Shown here one piece after another: positions 21,214-29,795 of a stretch of 64,000 nucleotides of DNA (its first letter is position 1; every line of letters starts with the position of its first letter). The notes under the pieces were generated by a model. It worked only from the letters and a program-made list of their open reading frames with translations. It did not search any database and was not told the DNA's origin. Position numbers and translations under genes: made by a program. The DNA is from Pseudomonas sp. ACM7 (lineage in GTDB: Bacteria; Pseudomonadota; Gammaproteobacteria; Pseudomonadales; Pseudomonadaceae): contig NZ_CP024866.1 of assembly GCF_004136015.1 (NCBI RefSeq), forward strand, positions 2,068,768-2,132,767, read 5' to 3'.

Positions 21214-22389
21214 ATGCCATCCGTTATTTCCACCGACGTTCTGATTGTCGGCGCTGGTGTCGCCGGCCTCTGGCTGAATGCGCGCCTGCGCCGCCAGGGT
21301 TTTTCGACCGTGCTGGTGGAAAGTGCCAGCCTCGGTGGCGGGCAAAGCGTGAAATCCCAAGGCATCATCCATGGCGGCGCCAAGTACGCATTGCATGGCG
21401 CCCTGACCGGTGCCTCGGAAGCCATCGCCGACATGCCGCGTCGCTGGCGTGAAGCCTTGGCCGGTGACGGCGAACTGGATCTGACCGGCGTGCGCCTGCT
21501 GTCCGAAGCCCATTACCTCTGGTCCCCCGGCACGATCGCTGGCAACCTCACCAGTTTCTTCGCTAGCAAAGCGGTGCGCGGCCGTGTCGATCAGGTCAAG
21601 GGCGATCAACTGCCGCCAGCCCTGCAAGACAAGCGCTTCAAGGGCAAGGTCTATCGCCTGGCGGAACTGGTGATCGACGTGCCGAGCCTGATCCAGCGCC
21701 TGGCCGATCTGGCGGGTGATGGTTTGCTCGCCGGCCAAAAAATCGAACCGTTGCTGGAAGGTGGCGCTTTGGTCGGCCTCAAAGTCGACGAGCGCGAAAT
21801 CCGCGCCCAACGCATCGTATTGAGCGCCGGCGCCGGTACGACAGCGCTGCTCGAAGCGCTGGGGCTGAGTCAGCCCGCCATGCAACGCCGGCCACTGCAC
21901 ATGATCATCGCCAAAGGTCCGGGCCTCAAACCACTGTATGCGCACTGCCTGGGCGGCGGCACCAAGCCGCGCATTACCGTGACGACCCATCCGGCCGCCG
22001 ATGGTCAATGGGTCTGGTATCTGGGCGGTGATATCGCCGAAGCCGAGGGTGTTGCCCGTACCCCAGCCGAGCAAATCGCCACGGCGCAGAAAGAACTCGG
22101 CCAGCTGCTGCCATGGATCGACCTGAGCACAGCACAATGGGCCACTCTTCGAGTGGATCGCGCCGAGCCACTGCAATCGGGACTGACCCGTCCTGACAAT
22201 GCATTCCTTGCCGAAGAAGGCCGGCTGCTGGTCGGTTGGCCAACCAAACTGGCGCTGGCTCCGGACTTTGCTGATCGCGTCATCGCGTCCTTGCAGCGCG
22301 ACGGCATCCAGCCAAGCAATTCTGCCCCGCTGCCCGACCTGCCAAAACCGCCGATGGGCATCCCTGCCTGGGAGCAACTGCTGCCATGA
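21214..22389 (+). CDS. FAD-dependent oxidoreductase (DAO family)
   Basis: A 391-residue flavoprotein with the N-terminal dinucleotide-binding motif VGAGVAGLWLNARL, an acidic end to strand 2 (VLVES), and the FAD-contact stretch GIIHGGAKYALHG. The later VLSAGAGT is the second FAD motif. This is the layout of glycine oxidase and related DAO enzymes; the substrate cannot be read. Its stop overlaps the aldo/keto reductase start (ATGA), so the two redox enzymes are made together. A TATACT hexamer at about 21176 may be its -10. Confidence 0.85.
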   Translation: MPSVISTDVLIVGAGVAGLWLNARLRRQGFSTVLVESASLGGGQSVKSQGIIHGGAKYALHGALTGASEAIADMPRRWREALAGDGELDLTGVRLLSEAHYLWSPGTIAGNLTSFFASKAVRGRVDQVKGDQLPPALQDKRFKGKVYRLAELVIDVPSLIQRLADLAGDGLLAGQKIEPLLEGGALVGLKVDEREIRAQRIVLSAGAGTTALLEALGLSQPAMQRRPLHMIIAKGPGLKPLYAHCLGGGTKPRITVTTHPAADGQWVWYLGGDIAEAEGVARTPAEQIATAQKELGQLLPWIDLSTAQWATLRVDRAEPLQSGLTRPDNAFLAEEGRLLVGWPTKLALAPDFADRVIASLQRDGIQPSNSAPLPDLPKPPMGIPAWEQLLP

Positions 22390-23198
22390 GCCAACCCACT
22401 TTGCACGATCTGCATCGCCCGCTGGGCAGCACCGGCCTGCTGGTTTCGCCACTGGGCCTGGGCACGGTAAAACTCGGCCGCGACCAAGGCGTGAAATATC
22501 CCAACGGTTTTCAGATTCCCGATGACGACGAAGCGCGCATGCTGCTCAAACTCGCGCGCGACATGGGCATCAACCTGATCGACACTGCCCCGGCCTACGG
22601 CCGCAGCGAAGAACGCCTCGGTCCATTGCTGCGGGGTCAGCGTCAGGATTGGGTGATCGTCAGCAAGGTCGGCGAAGAGTTTGCCGACGGCCAGTCCCGT
22701 CACGACTTCAGCGCCGCTCATACCCGGCTGTCGGTGGAACGTAGTCTGCAACGGCTGGAAACGGACTTCATCGATCTGGTGCTGGTGCACTCCGACGGCA
22801 ACGACCTGGCGATCCTCAACGACAGCGAAGTCTATGCGACCCTCGCGGCGTTGAAGACTGAAGGCAAGATTCGCGGCTTCGGTTTTTCCGGCAAAACCGT
22901 CGAAGGTGGTTTGAAGGCTCTGGAACAAGGTGATTGCGCGATGGTCACCTACAATCTGAACGAGCAGAACGAGAAGCCGGTCATTGACTATGCTGCTGCC
23001 CACGGCAAAGCCATTCTGGTCAAAAAAGCCCTCGCCAGCGGCCACGTATGCCTGAGTCCGGGTGTGGACCCTGTTCGCGCCAGCTTCGAGTTGTTGTTTG
23101 AACATCCGGGTGTTGCCAGTGCTATTGTCGGGACCATTAATCCGCTGCACCTCGCCCACAACGTCGCGACCGTTGCCCAGGTCCTACGTAGAAACTGA
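22386..23198 (+). CDS. Aldo/keto reductase
   Basis: A 270-residue AKR-fold oxidoreductase. The conserved Asp and Tyr of the catalytic tetrad appear in LIDTAPAYGRSEERLG, the Lys in VSKVGEEF and the His in VLVHSDGND. The C-terminal SAIVGTINPLHLAHN is the NADPH-binding end. It is shorter than typical AKRs (about 320), as in the L-galactose-dehydrogenase-like bacterial group. It is translationally coupled to the FAD enzyme upstream. Confidence 0.88.
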   Translation: MSQPTLHDLHRPLGSTGLLVSPLGLGTVKLGRDQGVKYPNGFQIPDDDEARMLLKLARDMGINLIDTAPAYGRSEERLGPLLRGQRQDWVIVSKVGEEFADGQSRHDFSAAHTRLSVERSLQRLETDFIDLVLVHSDGNDLAILNDSEVYATLAALKTEGKIRGFGFSGKTVEGGLKALEQGDCAMVTYNLNEQNEKPVIDYAAAHGKAILVKKALASGHVCLSPGVDPVRASFELLFEHPGVASAIVGTINPLHLAHNVATVAQVLRRN

Positions 23199-23230
23199 TG
23201 CCGCCCACGCGGCCTTAAGCAGGAGCCGAC

Positions 23231-24187
23231 ATGCCGCGTACGCTCATAAGAAAGAACCCGAGCAACTTCAAGACCCTGCCGTTATTCGTCGAAGCGACTC
23301 CCGAAGGCCTGAGTTATCAAAGCGTCGGGATGCCGCTCAATTTCTCCCAGACGCTGCAACGTCGCCGCCCGGTGACGGTAGCCGACACACAGCGGTTTTC
23401 GCTTGAGTTGGCCAACCTCGGGGTTTCGGTGCGCCTGACCCTGCATTGGCAGAATCGCGATTACTGGGTGTTGGTGCGTCAACGTCGGCAAGACCGCGGC
23501 GACGTGGTGCTCAAACTGATCTCCGGTTACGTGCCCGCCCATGAGCTGAACCTGCCGCTGCACACCGCGATTCAGGAAATTGCCGAAGAGTGCCTGCTGG
23601 AAACCCCGGAAGGCTGGCTCGGCGGGCGTTTCAACGACACTTGGCTGCCGGCGCCCTACTCGTCCGCGCTGCATTATCGCGAAGCCCTGCCGTTTCGCCT
23701 GACGCCGCTGTCCGGCTCGGCGCGGCCGGTGCGTTGCGCCAAGATGCAGCTGATCGAACGCCCGCGGGCTTACGTGCATTTACCGACGGCCTCGCTGCAA
23801 TTGATCTATGACCTGCGCCTGGACGTGCCCAAGGAGGCCAAATCCCTGAGCCTGTTCCATGTCGACGAACGACTGGAAGGCGATCAACTGGTGGCCCGGC
23901 TCGATCGAAAACGTCCTGATCTGTATCTGATGCCGCTTGAAGATGGTGTGCCTTTTCCCGAGCTCTATACCCTCAAGCGTGACCAGTTGTTGCCGGCCAG
24001 CACCCGAGGACTGTACCTGGCGGAAAGCTTTGCCACCCAGGAAGGTTGGGTGGTCCGTGAAGAACGTATTCGCTGGAAAGACTGGGTCGCACAACAGGGG
24101 CTAGGGGTGCCAAAAACTCAACGACAAGGACTGATTAAACTCGGCGCCAAGGCACTGCAACTAGTGCGATTGGTACGAAGACGCTAG
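23231..24187 (+). CDS. Conserved hypothetical protein with Nudix-like motif
   Basis: I do not recognise this 318-residue soluble protein. It follows the aldo/keto reductase by 32 bp and is probably in the same operon; the counterpart in P. aeruginosa is next to PA4992. Residues 99-105 (GYVPAHE) and 115-123 (QEIAEECLL) match the start and the REUXEE core of a Nudix box, with a three-residue insertion between them and Gln replacing the Arg. The preceding DYWVLVRQRRQD could be the strand of a Nudix fold. The C-terminus is basic. Some databases call similar proteins 'metal ABC transporter ATPase', which nothing here supports. Confidence 0.7.
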   Translation: MPRTLIRKNPSNFKTLPLFVEATPEGLSYQSVGMPLNFSQTLQRRRPVTVADTQRFSLELANLGVSVRLTLHWQNRDYWVLVRQRRQDRGDVVLKLISGYVPAHELNLPLHTAIQEIAEECLLETPEGWLGGRFNDTWLPAPYSSALHYREALPFRLTPLSGSARPVRCAKMQLIERPRAYVHLPTASLQLIYDLRLDVPKEAKSLSLFHVDERLEGDQLVARLDRKRPDLYLMPLEDGVPFPELYTLKRDQLLPASTRGLYLAESFATQEGWVVREERIRWKDWVAQQGLGVPKTQRQGLIKLGAKALQLVRLVRRR

Positions 24188-24221
24188 CGCACGATGAGCT
24201 GACGTCCTATCCCCCTTCGGC

Positions 24222-25028
24222 CTAATCTGATCGCCGCTTGTCCATGAGAGTACGTAACCGCGCAAACAGGTGGAAGTAGCGATTCTCTCGCTTGCCCATG
24301 CCTCGCTTGGGAGAGAACGACTCATCAGCGAATGCACTGGTGATACGAACACGCGAAGCCGTGGTGTCCATGGTGCAAACTTTGGTTCCGGCCTGTTGCA
24401 GTACGTATTTGAGCAGCCGCTCGGAATGCAGCTTTCTTCCCGTCGCCTTACAAAAATCGAAGATGTGCTCGATCCTTTTGCCATAGGCCTGGTAAGCATC
24501 ACGCCCACAGATGGCAAACCGATCGTTCAGCCCTCCCCACCACTGCCAATCGGGAATGTAGACATTCAGCCGCCTGGTTTCAGGGTGCTTGAACACATAA
24601 GCGGGAAGCGGTGTGTGATAGAAGTTATCGGGGCGCACGAAGACGACGAAATCAGGATTGAAGGACCCCATCATGGCCGTGACAGTGTGCAGCGAATTGA
24701 GCTGATAGATCAGGTTCCTGAGGGACACGTGCTCATCAGCCCAAGTATCGCCTTGTGCTTTCACTCGCTCGAAGTCCCAGCGGTCCAGAACGCCTTCCGT
24801 CGAGGCAAGCACGCCGGTCATGGACTGGAAGACCTCGTAGTTGTCCGCGCTCAACTCACCTGTTTCACCTGAACGCGAGTTCTGGATTTCGTCGATTTTA
24901 TAGAGATGGTAGAAGTACTTTACGTTGCTGTCCGCAGGGAGCTGCGCAAGCACGTTTTCTTGAATGGACGGAAAGCAGATTTCCGAATTTCTTGGAATAC
25001 CAAAAAACGCCACCGCAACATTTAACAC
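24222..25028 (-). CDS. Putative glycosyltransferase-like protein of the LPS locus
   Basis: A 268-residue soluble protein with the look of a GT-A-like sugar transferase. It has an N-terminal strand MLNVAVAFFGIPR, a central FVVFVRPDNFYHT (a possible substitute for a DXD metal site) and PDWQWWGGLNDRFAIC, typical of LPS glycosyltransferases that recognise a display motif before an invariant aspartate. GC content is visibly lower than in the surrounding genes. It is the last gene of the hldE-linked minus-strand group; its sugar is unknown. Confidence 0.55.
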   Translation of the reverse strand: MLNVAVAFFGIPRNSEICFPSIQENVLAQLPADSNVKYFYHLYKIDEIQNSRSGETGELSADNYEVFQSMTGVLASTEGVLDRWDFERVKAQGDTWADEHVSLRNLIYQLNSLHTVTAMMGSFNPDFVVFVRPDNFYHTPLPAYVFKHPETRRLNVYIPDWQWWGGLNDRFAICGRDAYQAYGKRIEHIFDFCKATGRKLHSERLLKYVLQQAGTKVCTMDTTASRVRITSAFADESFSPKRGMGKRENRYFHLFARLRTLMDKRRSD

Positions 25029-25098
25029 TTAACTGCTCCCTGGAAAATAATCGACCTCTTCACGGCGCCATATTGGTATCCGTGCCGCACCTGATCAT

Positions 25099-25806
25099 TC
25101 ATTTGCGACGAAACACCACTTGCCACCAACGCCGACGCCGCAAAGGTACGAGGATGACATCTGACTTGAGCAGCCAGTCTCGCTCATAGTCCCAGGCGTG
25201 ACCGCCCCAGAACTTTCCTGCTTCGTTGGAAAACCCCAGCGTCATTAGCTGGTAGGTGTAACCGGCATGGCTGCGCAGCCAGTCAAACAACACCAGCGCA
25301 TTGAAACCCGTGGAAGGTCCGACGTAACGTTTGCCCCCCGGCCGGTCGACCGGGTAATTCCACAGCGGCGGCAGCGGAATGCGCTCCCAATAAAGCGCCA
25401 CGCGCGGTAAAGCACACATCGCTGCAGTGCTGCCCACCAGCATCGTGAAACAACGGGCGTCGGGGCATTCGAACAGTTGCTGCACTTGCGGCCCATAGGG
25501 AAGGCCGAAAAAGTAAGCGTCCGGCGCATTAAAACCATGCACGAACACATTGACGCTCTGCGGGCACAGTAGTGCAGATTTCACACAGCTATTGAAGCTG
25601 ACAACCACGTCATCGGTGCCGATATTCAGCGCCTGGAAATCGGCCGTCGTGATCGCCGGATTATTGGCCACCAACACCACGCGGACCGCGTTGCGCAAGC
25701 ACTCTTTCAGCTCCGGCGGCAGTCCATCGATGACAGACTGATGACCGCCAGGCATCGTATCCAGCGCCATCTTCTCGCTGGCTTGCGGCTGTTGAGAATC
25801 GGCCAT
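25099..25806 (-). CDS. Sialyltransferase-like (GT29-like) protein
   Basis: A 235-residue soluble protein. Residues 41-50 (VRVVLVANNP) and 66-72 (DVVVSFN) resemble the large sialylmotif of GT29 enzymes (nucleotide-sugar side, ending in a V-x-R-F-N-like strand). Residues 162-172 (VGPSTGFNALV) match the small sialylmotif (P-S-T-G), and GHAWDYE (202-208) supplies a His/Glu pair where that family keeps its catalytic His. It begins immediately at the stop of the GT4 gene. Transfer of sialic or another nonulosonic acid is inference. Confidence 0.55.
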   Translation of the reverse strand: MADSQQPQASEKMALDTMPGGHQSVIDGLPPELKECLRNAVRVVLVANNPAITTADFQALNIGTDDVVVSFNSCVKSALLCPQSVNVFVHGFNAPDAYFFGLPYGPQVQQLFECPDARCFTMLVGSTAAMCALPRVALYWERIPLPPLWNYPVDRPGGKRYVGPSTGFNALVLFDWLRSHAGYTYQLMTLGFSNEAGKFWGGHAWDYERDWLLKSDVILVPLRRRRWWQVVFRRK

Positions 25807-26781
25807 TTACCCTGGAACCTTCATCCCGTGGCGTAACTTGACCCACAGGCGAATGAACGCTGAAGGCGGTTGCCAAGGACGCATTTCACGCTGTATTTCA
25901 GCGGCGAGGGCACATCCCACACGAGCGAAGGAATACTGGTTCTCCGCGAACGCCTGCCCATTGCTGGCGATGCGAGACGCCAACTCGGGATCACTTTCCA
26001 ACAGCTTGAGTTTTTCCACGGCTTCATCTTCGGAGCGGTAGAACACAGTGTTGTGCATATCCTGGAAACCCAGCAGCCCGTCTTCTTCACCCTGACTCCA
26101 GGCCAGCAGGACACAGCCACACGCCATGGCTTCGAAGTTCTTGATCATGAATTCGCCCATGCCGATATCGGCACTGACAAAAATCTTGATGCGATTAAGT
26201 GTTTCCAGATATTCGGCGCCGGACTTGGTCCGGGTCACCAGCATGCCGGTCCGCCGAGCCAAGGATTCAAGGACCGCCTTGCGCTGCGCATATTCGGTAC
26301 TTTTCAGACTGCCCAGAAAGCCGATAGGAATGTCGCGAGTACCGCCGACATTGCGCAGCATTTGTTCGTCATATCCCTTGGACACGAACACCGCGTCAAT
26401 ATTTTCAGCTTGCATCCGACGCGCGACAACAGCGCCCGACACCAGCACACGAGCGCTGGGAAGACGGCTGTACAGGCGCGAATAGACACGCCGGTACTTA
26501 CTGCCGGGCATGTAGTTCTGATAGGCGTCATGCTCAAGAAAGATCAGCCTGGGAATACACTTCAGCACACTGAGTTGAGTGACGAGGCGCTTTACCCTCG
26601 AGAAAATCACGACTCGGTCAAAATCCTGATAATTGACCGAGGCGAGAAACGGACCGAGATTCATCTGTTGCAGTTTGCTTAGGCGATAGACAACGCAATC
26701 AGTGCAATTCTGCTGCACGATTTCATACAGGCGATCCAATATGACGCGCTGCTCGTCCATCACCAAGAGCATGACTTTCAT
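25807..26781 (-). CDS. Glycosyltransferase (GT-B, GT4-like)
   Basis: A 324-residue protein with a C-terminal GT-B domain: IGFLGSLKSTEYAQR, then KIFVSADIGMGEFMIKNFEAMACGCVLLA, where Glu in the FEAMACG segment sits at the nucleotide-sugar ribose. The N-terminal half is a divergent Rossmann-like domain with no signal peptide. It lies 124 bp downstream of hldE and joins the GT29-like gene without a gap, so it probably adds a core or O-chain sugar. Confidence 0.75.
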   Translation of the reverse strand: MKVMLLVMDEQRVILDRLYEIVQQNCTDCVVYRLSKLQQMNLGPFLASVNYQDFDRVVIFSRVKRLVTQLSVLKCIPRLIFLEHDAYQNYMPGSKYRRVYSRLYSRLPSARVLVSGAVVARRMQAENIDAVFVSKGYDEQMLRNVGGTRDIPIGFLGSLKSTEYAQRKAVLESLARRTGMLVTRTKSGAEYLETLNRIKIFVSADIGMGEFMIKNFEAMACGCVLLAWSQGEEDGLLGFQDMHNTVFYRSEDEAVEKLKLLESDPELASRIASNGQAFAENQYSFARVGCALAAEIQREMRPWQPPSAFIRLWVKLRHGMKVPG

Positions 26782-26905
26782 AAATTAGTGTACCAAGAGA
26801 CAAAAACAGGTGATCGGATCGGGTATGTACTGGGCAATAGGTACGGGCGCTGGCGTATAGCCAAGCCCGTTCCCACGCCATACATGAAGGGAGTCGTTCA
26901 TCCCG

Positions 26906-28327
26906 TCAACGGCTGCGGATCTTCTCGACAATCGCCGTTGTCGAGCTGTTTTCCACCAACCCCAGTACTTTCACCGTCCCGCCGTAAGCGGTCACGATGT
27001 CAGCGCCGACTACCTGGTTGATCCCGTAGTCCCCCCCCTTCACCAGCACGTCCGGCTTAACCTCACGCAACAGATTTTCCGGTGTTCCTTCAGGGAAACT
27101 GATCACCCAATCCACCGCCCCCAGACCCGCCAGCACCGCCATGCGACGGTCGACACTGTTGATCGGACGACCCGGCCCTTTCAGACGGCTCACCGACGCA
27201 TCATCGTTGACTGCAACGATCAAACGATCGCCATGGGCACGTGCCTGCTCGAGGTAGGTCACGTGGCCGGCATGCAGAATGTCGAAGCAACCGTTGGTGA
27301 AGACGATCTTCTCTTTATGCGCACGCGCGTCGTCGACCGCCAGTAACAACTGCTCAAGGCCCAGCACGCCGCGCTCGGACCCTTCTTCACGCTGGATGGC
27401 GCGACGCAGCTCGGGGGCACTGATGGCCGCCGTACCGAGCTTGCCGACCACGATGCCAGCCGCCAGATTGGCCAGTGCTACCGCGTGCGGCAGCTCTTCG
27501 CCGGCGGCGATCGCTGCCGCCAGGGTCGAAATCACCGTGTCGCCGGCACCGGTTACGTCAAACACTTCACGGGCCCGAGCGGGCAGGTGCAGCGCCGGAT
27601 GATCAGGGCGCAGCAACGTCATGCCGTGCTCGCCACGGGTCACCAGCAACGCGCCAAGGTCCAGATCGTGCATCAGCTGTGCGCCCTTGCTCACCAACTC
27701 GTGCTCATCGGCGCAACCGCCGACGATGGTCTCGAATTCACTGAGGTTCGGGGTAATCAGGCTCGCACCACGGTAGATGGAGAAATCCTTGCCCTTGGGA
27801 TCGGCCAGCACTGGAATGCCACGAGCACGGGCGGCCTGAATCAGCACCTGATGGTTTTTCAACGCGCCTTTGCCGTAATCGGAAAGGACCAGCACCTTGA
27901 TGCCTTCAAGCAGTTCTTCGACCTGCCCCGTCAACGCCAGAGCGTCGGTGGCGAACGGCTCTTCGAAGTCGATACGCAGCAATTGCTGGTGACGGCTCAT
28001 GACCCGCAGCTTGACGATGGTTGGCTGATGCGCGATGCGCTGGAACAACGCCCGCACGCCAGCACCCTTGAGGCTATTGACCAGGCTGTTGGCGGCTTCA
28101 TCGTCGCCGGTCACACCGACCAGCGAGGCAGGCGCGCCGAGGGCGGCAATGTTCAACGCAACGTTCGCGGCACCGCCCGGGCGGTCCTCGATTTGCTCGA
28201 CCTTGACTACCGGAACAGGTGCCTCAGGAGAAATCCGAGAGGTACCACCATGCCAATAACGGTCGAGCATGACATCGCCGACTACCAAGACAGGGGCTTG
28301 ATCGAATCGCGGCATGGACAACTTCAT
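26906..28327 (-). CDS. hldE: Bifunctional heptose-7-phosphate kinase / heptose-1-phosphate adenylyltransferase
   Basis: HldE makes ADP-heptose for the LPS core in two steps. The N-terminal ribokinase-like domain (about 1-320) shows GGAANVALNIAALG and the catalytic DVTGAGDTVIS. The C-terminal nucleotidyltransferase domain (about 340-473) shows FTNGCFDILHAGH and VKGGDY. I start it at ATG 28327 (MKLSMPRFDQAPVLVVGD), giving 473 residues, because six further N-terminal residues from 28345 are atypical. The product feeds waaC and waaF elsewhere in the window. Confidence 0.97.
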   Translation of the reverse strand: MKLSMPRFDQAPVLVVGDVMLDRYWHGGTSRISPEAPVPVVKVEQIEDRPGGAANVALNIAALGAPASLVGVTGDDEAANSLVNSLKGAGVRALFQRIAHQPTIVKLRVMSRHQQLLRIDFEEPFATDALALTGQVEELLEGIKVLVLSDYGKGALKNHQVLIQAARARGIPVLADPKGKDFSIYRGASLITPNLSEFETIVGGCADEHELVSKGAQLMHDLDLGALLVTRGEHGMTLLRPDHPALHLPARAREVFDVTGAGDTVISTLAAAIAAGEELPHAVALANLAAGIVVGKLGTAAISAPELRRAIQREEGSERGVLGLEQLLLAVDDARAHKEKIVFTNGCFDILHAGHVTYLEQARAHGDRLIVAVNDDASVSRLKGPGRPINSVDRRMAVLAGLGAVDWVISFPEGTPENLLREVKPDVLVKGGDYGINQVVGADIVTAYGGTVKVLGLVENSSTTAIVEKIRSR

Positions 28328-28397
28328 GGAGCAACCCGCATACAAAATTAACAGGGGCGCGATACTAACACATGGAAAAGCGCCGTCCGCCTCAATC

Positions 28398-29792
28398 TCA
28401 AAGGTCGCGCACCCAGAACAATTCGTGACGCCGCACCGCCTTGCGGAAAAACTCGTTGCTGCCTGTGGCGGGCCAGCGCCGACCGGCCAATGCCTGCTGA
28501 ATCAGACGTCGCAACTGACGTTTGAAAACCGGAGCCTCCTGCAGGTCATGCTCCATTGCCAGCGCCATGGCCTTATCCAGTTGCTCGTCAGAGGACAGCT
28601 GCGGGCTCCACAGCTTGTCGACAGGCAATGGTTCGATGGCCGGCGGCAAGGCGATACCGGCACCAGCCGCCCCCATGGGCCAGCGGTCGTTGTCATGTAG
28701 ATGATTGGCGTACATCAGCAGGGTCCCAGGCTTCCAGGCGCTGGCGGCGATGGCTTCAAGAACCGCGCCGGTTGACGCGACGTGATCGCTGTGAGGGTCC
28801 AGTTCGGGATGGGGAGTCACCACCACCTCGGGACGGAAATGTTCCAGTAGCGCTACCAGGTCGGCGATCAAGTTTTGCCAGGTCGGTGCCCCGTCGATAT
28901 CAGCGGGCAAAATCATCGGGTTTTGCCGGCGTACAGGGCGAACATCGCTGTCCCCGGACTCGCGCGAGCCAAACGACTTGGCAGGCTCCTCGGCCATCAA
29001 CGGCAATTGAAGGCAGTAATAGCCCAATTGCACGCAGCGGTTGACGGGCACGCCACCCCACAGCGGAATGGCCAGGCTGTCCCAGCTGCGCAGACGCCCT
29101 TTCAGACGCGCCGCCTGAGACTCGCTCAGCCCCAGGCGCTGAAAATTCTCGGCCTCGATTTCGCCCTGAGTCAAGGTGACGATGCTGACCTCTTCACTGC
29201 GACTGTAAAGGCCGAACGCGGCCAGCTCAGCATCATCGGCGTGGGGCGCCATAATCATCACGCGCTGCTGCGCATAATCGGGATTGGCCATGACCCACAG
29301 CGCCCCCGTGGCAGCCAGGGTGCAATAGCGTCCACGCACCGCCAGCGAACCCTGGGCAAGCATCGCGCCCTGCCCTGAGAGATTAAGGAAACGCCGCCCT
29401 TTTACGCCGCGCTCGAACTCCTGACGATCATCACCAACCTCGACAAACGGATCCAGCCAGCGACCCAGCCAAGTGGTTTTCACTTCCAGTTCGAGTATGA
29501 GTGTTTCGCCATCAGCCAGCGGCTCGCTCAGACGTACCAAGTCAGCTTCAAGATTCACCGTTTGATGCGCGGTACCGCCGGGAAAGCCGTACTGGTAATC
29601 GTCAGAGGCCCGGTAAAATAGGTGATCGGCAAACCACGCCTCGTGAGCCACCCAAGCCAGCACCAGCAGCAATGGCACCATCCACCACCCCAGCCAGAAA
29701 CCGAGTACCGCCAGTGTCAGCAGGAAAGCAACGAGAAACACTCGCTTATTGCGCCGATGAGCCTTGAGAAGCCGTTGTTTGCGAGCACTCAT
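28398..29792 (-). CDS. PIG-L family de-N-acetylase (DnpA-like)
   Basis: A 464-residue protein with two hydrophobic segments at the N-terminus (about 15-50) and a zinc-dependent deacetylase domain. The metal motif is APHADDAELAAFG, where family members usually have HPDDE, and the late PHPELDPHSDHVA gives the third ligand. It starts 3 bp after the mig-14-like gene. P. aeruginosa DnpA (PA5002), which affects persistence to fluoroquinolones, has the same neighbours as I recall, and a role in LPS sugar deacetylation is suspected. Confidence 0.85.
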   Translation of the reverse strand: MSARKQRLLKAHRRNKRVFLVAFLLTLAVLGFWLGWWMVPLLLVLAWVAHEAWFADHLFYRASDDYQYGFPGGTAHQTVNLEADLVRLSEPLADGETLILELEVKTTWLGRWLDPFVEVGDDRQEFERGVKGRRFLNLSGQGAMLAQGSLAVRGRYCTLAATGALWVMANPDYAQQRVMIMAPHADDAELAAFGLYSRSEEVSIVTLTQGEIEAENFQRLGLSESQAARLKGRLRSWDSLAIPLWGGVPVNRCVQLGYYCLQLPLMAEEPAKSFGSRESGDSDVRPVRRQNPMILPADIDGAPTWQNLIADLVALLEHFRPEVVVTPHPELDPHSDHVASTGAVLEAIAASAWKPGTLLMYANHLHDNDRWPMGAAGAGIALPPAIEPLPVDKLWSPQLSSDEQLDKAMALAMEHDLQEAPVFKRQLRRLIQQALAGRRWPATGSNEFFRKAVRRHELFWVRDL

Positions 29793-29795
29793 GAA

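Noticed and set aside
26782..26905. Possible REP between hldE and the GT4 gene (AAGCCCGTTCCCACGCC)
   Set aside because: Only part of the core is present and there is no inverted partner, so it is too weak to list.
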